64,000 nt of DNA from Thamnaconus septentrionalis (GCA_009823395.1 CM020516.1:5338501-5402500); one strand, 5' to 3'; counted from the first letter of the stretch, positions 42,913 through 54,700 are shown. Notes: generated from the sequence alone by a model not told the origin. Numbers and translations: made by a program.

Positions 42913-43355
42913 CTCACACCATCTCCTCGACTCGCCGCTCTAGACGCAGATTATTCCCAGCAGGATAATGACGGTGCGGCGGCGCCAAAAGGCTCTTGAT
43001 CCACCGCCAACACCGAGTCGTCTGCTTCTGTTTGTTGATAATGGTTCAGCAGGCAGGATGAGGAGATGAGAGAGTGTCTCTCTCTCTCGCCGCACTTGAG
43101 CGTGATTTGGAACTTGTTCAGTCTCGGTTTTTCTTTTTTTTGTGCGTGATTGGGCGGCGAGACAGACTGCAAAAGCGAAAGAGGAGGAAGACAGAGTGAC
43201 ACTTTGAATGCAGAAGGAGGAGAAATAAGACAGGAGCAGGTGTTTTTTTTCTTTCAATTTTAACACACGGATGTTTTTTAATGCGCCGGCTTGAAAGGAC
43301 AGGAAGTGCTTACCGGAAACAAGTGGCACAAATTCCAAGGGCGAGTGGAGATGAG

Positions 43356-43397
43356 ATCGACCCTCCTCAACCCTCCTCAAGGCTCAGGAGGGTCGAT
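43356..43397. repeat. Short hairpin with internal tandem repeat
   Basis: ATCGACCCTCCT (43356-43367) and AGGAGGGTCGAT (43386-43397) are perfect reverse complements. The left arm overlaps two tandem copies of CCCTCCTCAA (43361-43380). Confidence 0.7.
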
Positions 43398-44410
43398 GTT
43401 ATTCACACACTTCCCACCACCACTTACTAAAAAGAGAGAGTTCTTCAATTTTTCCATCAGGTCAAACTGCATACTTTGGGAAAGTGTTGAACTGCTAATG
43501 TCCTTGTTTTTTTTTTCCAATGGTATTAAGTGAGAGCAAAAACCGTCCTTACGGTCAAAATTTTCAATATATCTCCAAGGAAGCTTCTTGCGTGAGATGC
43601 TTGGTTGCTGTTGCCTCAGTGTCACATTTGAACATCTCGTTTGAAGGCCTGATGCTGTTTAATGCTATTGAAGTGAAGGTGCTGCACAATATTGTTATCA
43701 AAGAACTCCTAAAAAATAGGCACAGGCTATTTTTTCAATACTGTTGGCATTCCAATTCAACTCCACTCTGAAAAAAGATTTCCGCACACTATCAGCAATG
43801 TGCTTTAGCGTTTCTTACAAATTATTGGGCCAAATCCTTGCGTCGCGGGTCAGTAACACAACTCTGGCTAATGTGCTTTTTTCTAATTTAGCAGTGCAAC
43901 GCGGAGCATCTCATAAATTCTGCTAATAACAAAGTGACATTGGGCTCACTTTGCAGAGGACCTCGCGTTTGGAGATTCCGACCTAATGAAGTCAAACTTT
44001 AGGCCACATTAAGGTGATGGAATTCCTTTACAGACCTTTTTGGGGGAACAAATTCACAATAATGGCTCTGGTAATTTGGCTCAGCCGGCGCTGCCGTGGA
44101 GAGGTCGGGTCTGAACTCGGTAATGTGAGTTCTTTTGTAGACGCTTTGCACGGGGAATTAATTGGAAATAAATGGAATGGAATCAGAGCCAACAGGACAC
44201 AGAAGTCTGGCTCCGCCTCAGTTTTCTTTATGTAGTTTTCAGTAGAGACACTCTATTAAAAAAAGAAAAAAACAATCAAAAAAAACATACAGTGCTTTGT
44301 TGATTGTACACAATCATGCACACATGTTGAAGGGCCATATCCTAGATATGTATACTGACTTTAGCTGTGACCCTTGTGATGGCACGAAGGGCATACACCC
44401 CCAGCCAGGT

Positions 44411-44480
44411 GTTGGGTTAGGGTTAGGGTTAGGGGTTAGGGTTAGGGTTAGGGTTAGGGTTAGGGTTAACCCTAACCCCA
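44411..44480. repeat. Interstitial telomere repeat with head-to-head inversion
   Basis: About nine TTAGGG units (44414-44467, one with an extra G) meet CCCTAACCCC (from 44470). The junction is a perfect 22 bp palindrome at 44457-44478, centred on GTTAAC. TTAGGG is the vertebrate telomere unit. TTAGGG followed by CCCTAA is the orientation expected at an end-to-end telomere joint, but an inserted repeat carrying both orientations would look the same. Confidence 0.85.
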
Positions 44481-44521
44481 AAGCTGCTCCGCTGGGATTT
44501 GGAATTTAAGCGTCACCCTAA

Positions 44522-44890
44522 CCCTAATGCCATGCAAGTCTATGAGGGTAAAAAGTCAACTTTGTCCTAGAGACATGGGGCCACTTGCTTTTTCATCAGG
44601 AGCCTCCAAGAAACACCCACGCCAAAGTTGGGGCTTCTAGCGCATGAGGAACCCCGAAACCCTAACCCTAATTCCAGCAGTAACCCTAACCCTAATTCCA
44701 GCAGTAACCCTAACCCTAACCCTAATCCCAGCCTTATCACTATCCCTAATGCCATGCAAGTCTATGGGGGTCAAAAGTCAACTTTGTCCTAGAGACATGG
44801 GGCCACTTGCTTTTTCATCAGGAGCCCCCAAGAAACACCCACGTCAAATTTGGGGCTTCTAGCGCATGAGGAACCCCGAAACCCTAACCT
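44522..44890. repeat. Two ~147 bp direct repeats separated by CCCTAA-rich spacer
   Basis: The unit at about 44522-44668 recurs at 44744-44890 (offset 222 bp) with only a handful of substitutions. Each begins CCCTAATGCCATGCAAGTCT and ends GAGGAACCCCGAAACCCTAA. The spacer holds further CCCTAA runs and two TAATTCCAGCAGTAA units. The block looks like a subtelomere-type satellite fragment. No coding function; glycine/leucine-rich frames here come from the telomere unit. Confidence 0.8.
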
Positions 44891-45401
44891 TAATTTTCAG
44901 CCTTAAAAAATGAAAATGCATGTTGATGTAGGACCTTTAAATCAGATTTTTTTTTCACACATGCTCAGCAGCAGGTCAAACACGTTTAAACAGGTCAGAC
45001 AACCATTCGCAGGCAAAGCCGCCACCTCTATCCTAAAATCTGAAACCAGACCTTGAAGTCCGACCTTGAGTTCCGACCGAAAGGGGGAACAAAGGGTCTT
45101 CACCGCTGGGTTCCTGCCCTCCAAGCACACGAGGACACAAACATGTGGGCTGCGGCGATAAACGGCGGCAGGCACCAGAGGCAGCGAGCAGCCGCACGGC
45201 TGACCTCATTCAGAAGAAGTCAGAATGAAAAACTAATAAATAAATATATCAATAAGGATCTCAATGAATTCAAAAGGTTTTAACTCGGGGTGAAATCACT
45301 CGCTGCGAGGCACGCACACAGACACACACACACAAAGGAGTCACCTTTGTAGGTCATATTTTGAACTGTTCCTTGGTCACATGCCAAGATCTGTGAGAAA
45401 T

Positions 45402-45433
<32 letters not shown>

Positions 45434-45447
45434 CTCACACACACACC
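45402..45447. repeat. CA microsatellite, interrupted
   Basis: CA run with CG and CT interruptions. Confidence 0.93.
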
Positions 45448-46520
45448 CTCCCTCCCTGGGAGGACGGTCAGGAGATCCACCCTGCTGCGCATGAAAAGTA
45501 TAAATAATAAACGTGGAATAATGTATGATAAGCAAAACATCTGCTTCTCTCTGCTGCTTCCTGTTGTCTCTTCCCTCCTTATCTACATCCAACACTTCAA
45601 CACTCCCCTCCACCTCTCTCCGCTCTGCGTTGCTGTCTTCTTATTTCTCTCCTGTCGTCTGTCTTTTTCTAGTTTTTCCTTCCCCTTCCCTTTCTCTCTT
45701 TCTCGCTCTCTCTCCGGTCGGTGCGAGGCTAGAGGGCCAGTGTAGCGACATCGTCTCCTTTGACCCTTCAGCAACCTCCCTATCTTTTCATACAACAGCC
45801 GCTGCATTATTTATGGTTCCACGCGGGCACATTGTACGTATACTCGCGGCCCGTGTACGGAGAGAGTACAACAGAGACGGCAGGCGGCAACTAGAGGAGA
45901 AGGAGCAGGAGGAAGAGGAGGAGGGGATTAAAGTGAGATGTGGCTTCTGAACATACATCAAGCGTCCACCTCTGCTGCTCCCCTTGTTATTATACTTTCA
46001 TGTGCTTCCGCCGCTTCGTGACATGTAGAGCAGAGTGTGCTCTCCGCGGGCCCACAGCATTCATATTTGAAACAATGTGTGGGCAAAAATAAATAAATAA
46101 ATGTCAATAGGATTTGAAGAAATGATTGTTTGCACATTTCCATGATTTAAAGTGTGCAAATGTCAGCCCTGTGGTTCCTCATTTCAAAACGCTTGTTATT
46201 AAAATAATAATATATGACACACACTCACAAATGATAATGTATTTGCGACTGAAGAAGCTTTCAAGTCTTTGAAATTGTCAGTTTTTTCAAGAGGCCAGAT
46301 GCCCTGATGCTTCGACGCCTTTAAAATAATCTTAAACGAGTGATAATTATGCAACAAAATGAGGCTGGTTGCTTACGCAGAGTCTTGATGTCGGTCGTGA
46401 GACGTAATGCATCATAAGTAATGTTGCTATTTTTAGATTTGCAGGACGTCCATGCATATTTCATGGCCGGTTCACCCACATCCAACGTGAAGGAATCAGA
46501 TCTTTGCGAGAAGAGGAGGA

Positions 46521-46550
46521 ATAATAATAATAATAATAGTCATAATAATA
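46521..46550. repeat. ATA trinucleotide repeat
   Basis: ATA units with one GTC interruption. Confidence 0.88.
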
Positions 46551-46834
46551 AAAAATAAACAAAACACTGGACTTCAAATGCAAATTTGATCTCCTTCTTT
46601 GAATTTTCATTCAAAATTCAGTGCTTGTGTGTCCGCTGGGGGAAAAGGTTAGTGTTGATTTCTCAATTGTGTGATTATTATCTGTTATTTATGCTGAAGT
46701 ATTTTGATTTGTTTGTGCTCTGCTTTTTGATGTCGTCCTGTCATGACCTGCTTCATAGAGACGTGTCTGTCTGCTGGATGCTAAATATGCCGCTTTTTAT
46801 GGAAGCTTACTTTTAATTTAAAAATAATTGTTAT

Positions 46835-46858
46835 GTATATATATATATATATATATAC
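46835..46858. repeat. AT microsatellite
   Basis: AT run of about 12 units. Confidence 0.9.
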
Positions 46859-46957
46859 AGGGAAATTTCTCCCATTTTAGGGCTCCTTCTGCAGAAAGTG
46901 ACCAGCGGTTACATCAGTGGCCACATTATTGGGCACATGGCTGAATTACGCAGCGTC

Positions 46958-47090
46958 GGAGGAGGAGGAGGAGGAGGAGGAGGAGGAGGAGAGAAAGAAA
47001 GGAGGGGAGAAAGAGGAGGTGGAGGAGCAGGAGGTGGAGGAGAAGGAGGAGGTGGGGGAGAAAGAGGAGGAGGAAGAGGAGGCGGCCGCT
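46958..47090. repeat. GGA-rich purine tract, G-quadruplex-prone
   Basis: About 130 bp almost entirely of G and A on the + strand, mostly GGA triplets with AGAAAG and GGTGG variants. It is a strong G-quadruplex and triplex candidate. The 180-codon + frame and its reverse-strand polyproline counterpart across it are repeat artefacts. Confidence 0.93.
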
Positions 47091-47170
47091 GCTGCTGCGG
47101 TCGAGGCTGCATCCACACGGGGTCACTGCTGCATGTGGAGTCCGACGCTGCTGCTGCTGCTGCCACTGCC

Positions 47171-47221
47171 GCTGCGCACATGAAGGCTGCCGCCAGAAGC
47201 TGCAGCCTTCATGTGCGCAGC
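47171..47221 (+). other. Perfect 20 bp inverted repeat (hairpin) with 11 nt loop
   Basis: Arms 47171-47190 and 47202-47221 are exact reverse complements, reading GCTGCGCACATGAAGGCTGC on the left. The loop is 47191-47201. The stem does not extend beyond 20 bp on either side, shorter than most pre-miRNA stems. It lies in CpG-rich DNA just after the GGA tract and CTG triplets. It could be a structured RNA, a cruciform or a fold-back mutation. Confidence 0.85.
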
Positions 47222-47819
47222 TTTGCCACTGACTGGGAGCTGAAATCTGCTCTGCAGCTGCTTCCTGCCATCAGGAATTCAGTTTGTCCTTCCAAAACTC
47301 GCCACGAGGAAAAGGAAACAGAAAAACAAAACAACGGTTGTTGTGGGGTTTTTTTGTTTTTGCAGGGAGACACTAAAGAATCCTCTGCTGTCTCTCCCTC
47401 GGCCTGCAGTGGCAGCTTCTCTTCTCCTCAGGTGCCGTAAGAACCTGCAGATCTTCCACTTCGGGGACCAGAGAGACTCACTCACTCATCCTGCTGTTGT
47501 TTTGATATGAGACACAACTGCACACGTGTGTGTGTGTGTGTGTCCAGACGATTTTGCTGAACCTGGCAGCGGCCTCGGCCGTCAACACACCCACCCCGCT
47601 CCCCCGTGTCTTCACATGTGTGTCACGTGTGTAAAGTGATGATGAAACATGGAGAGGGTCCTCCAGTGGTCTGCTCCACTAAAAAAAGAAAAGAAAAAGG
47701 AAATCAAACAAGCCGCCCCCTCAGTGACAAGAGCCCAACACGTCGCGATCCTAATTGCCGCCTCACTCCTGCAGGGTGTGAAAATAGGCAACCCAAGGCC
47801 ATCGCTGCACCACGCACGC

Positions 47820-47823
<4 letters not shown>

Positions 47824-47894
<71 letters not shown>

Positions 47895-47897
47895 ACC
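47824..47897. repeat. CA microsatellite (~36 units)
   Basis: CA run with one TA interruption near the end. Confidence 0.97.
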
Positions 47898-47916
47898 CGC
47901 CTCACGCATTTCCTCC

Positions 47917-47973
47917 CACCTCCTCCTCCTTCTTCTCCCCACCTCCTCCTCCTTCTTCTCCCCACCTCCTCCC
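47917..47973. repeat. CCTCCT-rich 23 bp tandem repeat
   Basis: The unit ACCTCCTCCTCCTTCTTCTC (plus CCC) occurs twice in tandem and starts a third time. Confidence 0.85.
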
Positions 47974-48297
47974 CTTCACACCTTACTGAATTTCATTTCG
48001 TGTCGCTCTCCTCCCCTTGTCTCATTACTCGGCTCTTCAGGGTGTTGCTTTACTTCGACGTCCTCCTGCTCTGCTGTTTCTCCACTGCCGTCCAAACTGC
48101 TGCTTCACCTCCCAACCTCCTCCCGCCGCCCGACCCCCCATGCGCTGAAAATAAAAGAGTGCGAGCGGAGGAAGAGCAGGAGGAGCAGCCGAGGAGATGA
48201 AGAGCCAGACACGCCAAAAACCAACAGCTGCCCTGTGGACTGTGGAAACCGAAACATTCCATATCATCAAAGATACCTGTTGTATTAGTTTGGATTA

Positions 48298-48338
48298 TCC
48301 ATCCATCCATCCATCCATCCATCCATCCATCCATCCAC
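48298..48338. repeat. ATCC tetranucleotide repeat
   Basis: About ten uninterrupted ATCC units. Confidence 0.95.
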
Positions 48339-48464
48339 TTCCTATCGCTGCTGATTGCAGTGAGGGTTGCAGGTGTGCTGGATCTGATCTCAGGAAACCC
48401 CGACAACAGGGCGTCGGCACATCAAAAGGAGCTCCTCCGGGCTAAAAAGAAGCAAAAAAAGCTC

Positions 48465-48550
48465 TATCATCGGCCCTTTGTGACGTCACAAGGGGCACTG
48501 AAGTCCTCAGCCAGGTGTTGGCTCCGCCCGGCTAAGTCGTCCCAGCTGTG
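48465..48550 (-). repeat. TGACRTCA-core dispersed repeat (copy B)
   Basis: The minus strand reads GGGCGGAGCCAACACCTG, then CAGTGCCC, then TTGTGACGTCACAAAGGG, matching the copy at 35756-35835. The core includes a perfect CRE palindrome at 48481-48488. Confidence 0.6.
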
Positions 48551-48646
48551 GGAAAAAGCTGTGACAAAACTTGCGCGGAGGGAGTCCGGGGACTCGTCTT
48601 GACGTCCTTGTCAACATGCATTACTGCAAGTGGTGGAGAGGGAAAT

Positions 48647-48648
<2 letters not shown>

Positions 48649-48686
<38 letters not shown>
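48649..48686. repeat. CA microsatellite
   Basis: CA run of about 19 units. Confidence 0.96.
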
Positions 48687-48688
<2 letters not shown>

Positions 48689-49078
48689 CAGCATTCATGT
48701 GCAGACAGTGAATGACAGCAAATCCAAGAGAGGAGAAGGAGAAGGAGAAGGAAAAGGGTGGGGGTGGGGCGGGAGGAACAAGGTGGTGCAAAATATGAGG
48801 AAGGACTCGCTGAGTTCTGTCTGTGACTCATCAAGTGGGAGATGGGTTCTGCTGCCGCGGCACCCGGTGAGACCCTGTAGAAATAAAAAAAATAAGTACA
48901 GTTGGCAAGGAGAAAAAACACACATTCCATCATCAGTCCTTCATGGCAGCTGTCAATAGAGGAGATGAAGAGGAGGAGGAGGGCAAGGACTTGGCGAAGG
49001 CAGGGGAAGGACAGCTGGGTTGGGGACACGGTGGATCAGTGATTGTGTGGGACAGCTGTCAATAAAACAGGAGAGATG

Positions 49079-49079
<1 letters not shown>

Positions 49080-49111
<32 letters not shown>

Positions 49112-49151
49112 GTGGCGGCGGCAGCAGCAGCGGCAGCAGCAGCAGCAGCAG
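49080..49151. repeat. CAG/CGG trinucleotide repeat
   Basis: About 24 triplets, mostly CAG with a central CGG/GTGG block. The poly-Q frame has no gene context. Confidence 0.93.
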
Positions 49152-49252
49152 GACGTGAAAATCAGGCCAATGACAGAAACAAACAAACTAATTAAAAAGA
49201 GATTTACAATCTGGTGAATAGAACTTTTAAAGCGTCGGTTTGCCAGATTTCC

Positions 49253-49268
49253 CCTCCAGGGGGCGCTG
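49253..49268 (+). promoter_or_regulatory. CTCF-like motif (best in window)
   Basis: CCTCCAGGGGGCGCTG differs from CCACCAGGGGGCGCTG, a strong CTCF form, at one position. Confidence 0.42.
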
Positions 49269-50381
49269 CAGTGGATTGGTTTAGCAATGGACTGGGTCTT
49301 TGCCTCGCTCTCACTGAACACATTACAATGCGTTGCGGCGCGGCTCCTCCTTGTTCCCGTCCAGCAGCCTCAGCCGCTCTAATCCCCTCCGCCGCTCCTC
49401 GCCGGCGAGAGGCTTCCTTTTAATAAAAGCTGCGAGTCGACTGAGGGCGACGACGGCTTTAGCGTGGGTCGCCGTCCAAACTGGGTCACATCCCTGGACC
49501 AAACACACACAAGTCTCTCTTCTATGGTCTGTATTTTTCTTTTCTACTTGGCAAATTTGAAGAATTTCGCTCCTATTGCCGTGTTGATAGTGAACCAGAA
49601 CCACAATGCACTTCATGGATGATTTCACCTGGTGTGTCTGGGATTGAATCCACTCACAACCCGGTCTAGGAGGACTCCAGCCATCCTAGCCAATCACAGC
49701 CCACGTGTGACGGGCTTGGAGCGACAACCAATAAGAGCTGTTACAGACAAAGCTTCTAAAGAAAAGCTGCCATGTTCTTACATTTAATTCGAACAAAATG
49801 ATGTTTGCAAAAGCAATGTGAAGATCACGGTTTTATTCAGAAGAACAAAAAAGAAGTGGACTGAACACTGAGTGTGTGCATCCATTTTTATTTCTAAGAA
49901 AATGTCTTAAAACTCAACCTGCACGTATCTGTGTTTACAGAATCACAGTCCATGACTGCGAGCCTTGTGCACATGTGTTGCCTCTGTGTGTGTGTGTGTG
50001 TGTGTTTACCACCCAAATTAAGTCAAGATCAAAGTAAATTGACTGCGCTGTGTTTACGGCGTCGAGTTGATCAGACTTAACGAAGTGGGACCTTGTGATT
50101 AACGCTCTGTAACATTGTTAGCGGGAAACAAGGCTCCTGCGGCCCGTGTGGTCCTCCCAAGGTGAGCGGGCACTTTCTCTGGCCGCCCCAACCAACGCTG
50201 GTGCGGCCTCACGGCGAGAGGCAGTCAGCCTCGGGAAAAATTTCAGTCAGTTTTCCCAGAGATTCCAGAGGAGACGAGGGTTGGATTGCACGAAAAAATG
50301 GAAGTCAATGAAAGGCCTCATAAAGTAGCTTTGCAAATGCAAACAGATACATTCAAGTGTCTCTATGTCATGCTTGTTTAT

Positions 50382-50382
<1 letters not shown>

Positions 50383-50419
<37 letters not shown>
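50383..50419. repeat. CTAT tetranucleotide repeat
   Basis: About nine CTAT units. Confidence 0.95.
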
Positions 50420-51603
50420 GCTATCAAGGAGTTTTGTCAGGTGGTACAGCAGTGGTCTGAACTGCTGTTATTGCTGCAATTTTTTTATTTATTTTTTTGC
50501 TCTTTATCTTTAGTCTCTCACATGTTTATCTCCTCATTTCCTTGAGGCTGCAGATCATATTGTGAATAAATTGGATGCTGGAAATGTCATAACATTTCTG
50601 CTAGAGTGGCTTGTTAAACGCTGTTTTTCCACGCATCCATATGTGATTATGCCAATCCACATCCCGTGATGATAACATTGACAATTGGATGCTAAAAGTA
50701 GCGAGTAAATATCCAGCCGAGACAAAAAAAAAAAAAAAAAAACAATCATGTTTTCTTTCTATTTTTTATGACTGTATTTAAAAGTTTCTCGCTCCTGTTT
50801 TGTCTCTCTGGATCTTAGTAAAAGGATGGAACTCTTTCCCTCTGTAAAATCCCCAGAATGGCTGCATGGGTTCAATTCTTTTTATTTTCTGCCTTTGTGA
50901 AGTTTCAGGATTTGGATGGTTCTTAAGAAAATAAATAAAACAATTTCTGTCAAATAAAATGTTAAATAATTCAAAATAATAGAAATCAAACTTTAAACAT
51001 GAACACCTTTAAATCTGTGAATGTAGTGCTAATAAAAAGGGGTGTACCTGAACTTACATTGAACAAACAAAAGATGCACAGCATCACAACATCACCAGGT
51101 TAGCTAAGTTGTTTGGAGGCAGAGAGGAAGTCCTGCCCATGCTTGTCCCCATTTTAAATGGAGGGAAGTAGTAATTTTCAGGAAGAACTGGAACCACCTT
51201 GTGGAGCAGAGGGGAAGTGATGTTTGTAGTTTCTAACAGGGTTGGAAAATTTCCTGAGGAGCCACAGAGACAAAGCAGTGATGAATCAATGACTCAACGC
51301 TGACTTTAGCTGGAAGTGAGCAGGCTCTGTTCCATCATTTCATTTGGGCCGGATGTCTCAGGTAATAACACCCTCCATTCATTCATGATATACGAGGACT
51401 TATTTCCTGTACACAAGGATGAAAAAAAAAAAAAATCATAATTTTTTTGACAATAATTATGACTTTCCACCACTGAAATGTCACGCTGACGCGTGGAAAT
51501 TCAAATTAGATTTCAGAACCGGCATGCAAGGGGACGAGACTCGGTGAAAAATGCAACCAGACAAGAACTAAATCACCTCATCTAATTTTTTTTATGTGCT
51601 CAA

Positions 51604-51604
<1 letters not shown>

Positions 51605-51639
<35 letters not shown>
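51605..51639. repeat. GT microsatellite
   Basis: GT run of about 17 units. Confidence 0.96.
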
Positions 51640-51641
<2 letters not shown>

Positions 51642-51727
51642 TTGTCAGTGCACTGTTGTATGTATGTTGTGTATCTGCAGGCTGTAATTGAACCACAACT
51701 TGCAAGAGCCGCCTGCTCTTGGAGCTC

Positions 51728-51730
<3 letters not shown>

Positions 51731-51761
<31 letters not shown>
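51731..51761. repeat. CAG trinucleotide repeat
   Basis: Ten uninterrupted CAG units. Confidence 0.94.
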
Positions 51762-51763
<2 letters not shown>

Positions 51764-54700
51764 GGTGGCGTAATTGAAATTAAAAGGTAGCCACATTCAT
51801 CATGTCGCGCTCGGCTTTAATTGAAATGTGTGTTTGTTTGAGCGCGTGTGAGGAGGGGGCGTGGCGGCTTCGAGAGGCGGAACGGCGGGATAATAGATGG
51901 AGGGGCCGTTAACAAAATGTGTTTGTGTGAGCGTGTAACGACGGCGGGACGCTAAGACTCTATAATTGTAGCTGTCGCGGTGATAAATTGTCCGCCAGAC
52001 AGATGGCATTCAAAAACATGTCCTCACTCCACGTTATTTCCCTCTTTTATTAACCTTTGCAATGTTTTCCGTGCGCGCAATTTTGCAGCGAGTTGCGGCA
52101 GCTGCCGGTGTTTGTCTCTGATTTATGGCACACACACACACACATACACACACATGGAAACATACTGTTTGTCGTCGGCAGAGTGCAATGTTAAAAACAG
52201 TTGGGACATTTAAGTCACAATGTTTCTTAGTTTCAATATTTATATTTTTTTTCTTCAGCTATTGGCGTTTATCTTCTTGGTGATGCTGCAACTTTCCAAA
52301 CTGCCCAAATTTCTTATAGATATTTTTGGACTAATTCCAGTTTCAACTGTCTCCTTCAAGCGACTTAAGTGCACAGAACAACATCAAACTGTTTTTGGCA
52401 GCCAATCTGATGACAACCAATCAAAGCACAGCTCAAGATGCTGTTCTTTCTTCATGGGATGTGCAAGCAGCAGCCGTTAGCACCAAAATGAAGAAGATTT
52501 TTAAAACCACAATTTTATAAATTTTATTCCACTGAAACACAAAAAAAAAAACAAGGTGCTTTTTTTTTTTTTAGAAGAAGAAGGAGGAGAAGAAGAGAAG
52601 GGAGTCATTTTTACTGTCCGATGCTGAATGAATTTAACCCGTTTACAGCCAGTTTATTCACCTCTTAGGAGGGGGAGTCGATGCTAAATAGCGGCGATAA
52701 CCTCCGTAAGAGGCTCGACGTGCCGAAGATCTACCATCCCTTACTTTAATATGACAGGCGAGCGGAGACCTGCGCCATCAAAGGTTATGCTGAGGCGCGG
52801 GGAGCCCCGCAGATTTAAGGCGGCGACTCCAAGGTGCCGGCGAGGATCATACGGCGACGTTGGAACCATCACTCAGTGTCAGGATCAGATCCCCCCCATC
52901 CCCCCCGCCTCCTGACAGGACGTCGTGCTCAACTTCACTGACCTTCCCTCCACTTTGCCGAGGCCCAATCTTCTGCCAGCTGTCACTTAATTTACCGCTC
53001 CTCCTTCCATTTGGCGGCCTTGAATATTGCAGAGCGACACTTCCGCAGGCTTTTTATATGGAAAAAAATATAAAGGGGGAGGGGGTGAGTTGGGGTGTGG
53101 GGGTGGGGGGGGCATATCAAGACGGGCGCCTCTACGGGGTACCGTGGCCGTAGCCGCCGCCGCTCCGTATCACATTCAGGCGGCCTGATAACCACAACAA
53201 TAACCTCCGCCGAGACGATGCATATGTGAATTTAAAGCAGGAATCAGGCGGTGATGCAGTCGTCTTTATTCAAAGCCGAGCTTCCAGGGAATATTTGGGC
53301 TCTTTATCCACTGAGAGACATTAAAACCCACTGGCGCACGGCTTTATGTTTTGCCTACTGAAGTGTTAGGATGTATTGTGCTGCACTATCGGGAGGTCGC
53401 GGGGGGGTCGGGATATTATTTGCCGTTTAGTCACTGGTTTTCTGATGCACAAAGGAAAGGGGGAGGAAGTGGGCGGAGTCTTGCACTCTAAACTTTGTGA
53501 CTCAGCTCTCAAGTACGTTGTCGCGGCAGGAAGTCATCAAGGAAATTATTTCTTTTTAAAGTGACTTTTTTTGCCATATATGTTTAAGAAATTCTGCTCC
53601 AGAAGGTGGTCGTCAGGGGGCCACGTGCACACGCTGACCGTGTCTGAAGGAGGAACTGCACGGCTGCGGCATCAGGATGCATGCAAATTAGTTCACATGC
53701 ACACACCTGCGCAGAGACGTTCCAAACTGGACTGAACTGTGCAGAAATGGCAACTCTTCCTCCTCTTCCTCCTCTTCTTCGTCGTTGGTTTGCAAACCCA
53801 TTTAGTTGTACCGCCCCCTACAGTATTGGACTGTGAACTACACGTCCATTTGCACAATAACGACATTATTAAGGTAAATGATGATGACAGGACACGGTCA
53901 TGTGATGTCAGATGTTTAGGAGGGATGTCTAATGTTTTGGCATTTGTTTTGGCAATTGTGATTCAAGTAAGTAGAAGAACACGCACTCTCAAATAAAAAC
54001 AGTACAGAGGTGCAGGGCCCAGGCTATTCAACCAAAAAAATGAAAAACGGCCACCAACATTTTATTATTTTTTTTTTTTTTTGGCGTTTGTGTTTGGTCA
54101 TTGACGCCTGCCAGTCAGATCGTTATTAAAAAAATGTTTTGTAATGGACACTTGAGTATTGCTCATTTTTCAATTATTTCTAAATCGTGAAAAATCCGGA
54201 CTTGATGACGTCACCGTTACAAGAAATGTAGCCGACCGATCTCACTTGAAAGTTCCTGGTCTGCTTGACCATCAACAGAAATGCTTTATTGCAACATTTG
54301 GAAAATTCATATGCAACAATTCCTCTCAAATAGAAATTAACAGCAGCAATGACTGACAGTAACCCTCCAGGATGGATAAAGAGCCGGCGCTGTGCTGAGC
54401 TCACAACAAAGGCAAAGTTTTCTTTCCCTAAGTTTTCCCCCATAATGCCACGAGCAAATGAAAGCCGACTAAAAGGCTTGCAGAAGGGAAGGAAGGGATG
54501 AGCGGGTCACAGGAACGCTCTGCGCCCTCTCAGATGTCTCAACATCAACATTTCTGTGAGGGTTCAGTCGCCTCCGCGGATAAAAAGAAGTCTGAGGAGG
54601 GGGAAAAAAAACACAGCTGATGATATCTTTTACCGAGATGACATTTGGACGTGGGAGCTTTCTCCGAGATGTTTTGAAGATAGAAAAGCGAGTCAGAACG

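Larger units (their letters stand above)
44891..46957. other. Non-coding stretch, no gene recognised
   Basis: Contains CA tracts at 45402-45447, a pyrimidine-rich region at 45540-45715, an ATA tract (46521-46550) and an AT tract (46835-46858). A frame at 45525-45950 is read through the pyrimidine-rich DNA and does not resemble a protein. Confidence 0.55.

Noticed and set aside
44297..44862. Frames encoding repeated GLGLGL or LTLIPA peptides
   Set aside because: Direct translations of TTAGGG/CCCTAA telomere units, not genes.
45525..45950. 141-codon frame that looks superficially like a signal or membrane protein
   Set aside because: The hydrophobic serine/leucine bias comes from pyrimidine-rich DNA; no homology recognised and no splice context.
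46898..47440. 180-codon open frame on the + strand rich in G, E and R, with a polyproline frame on the other strand
   Set aside because: It exists only because the GGA tract has no stops in several frames. No conserved domain or codon signal.
47606..48200. Frames of 127 and 183 codons spanning 47.6-48.2 kb
   Set aside because: Mostly alternating T-H or proline-rich readings of the CA and CCTCCT repeats.
48298..48338. Tandem ATCC units considered as a possible CRISPR or array-type repeat
   Set aside because: Plain tetranucleotide microsatellite with no spacers. No CRISPR-like repeat-spacer pattern exists in the window, and the DNA is eukaryotic.
49020..49217. Polyglutamine frame
   Set aside because: CAG microsatellite without a gene around it.
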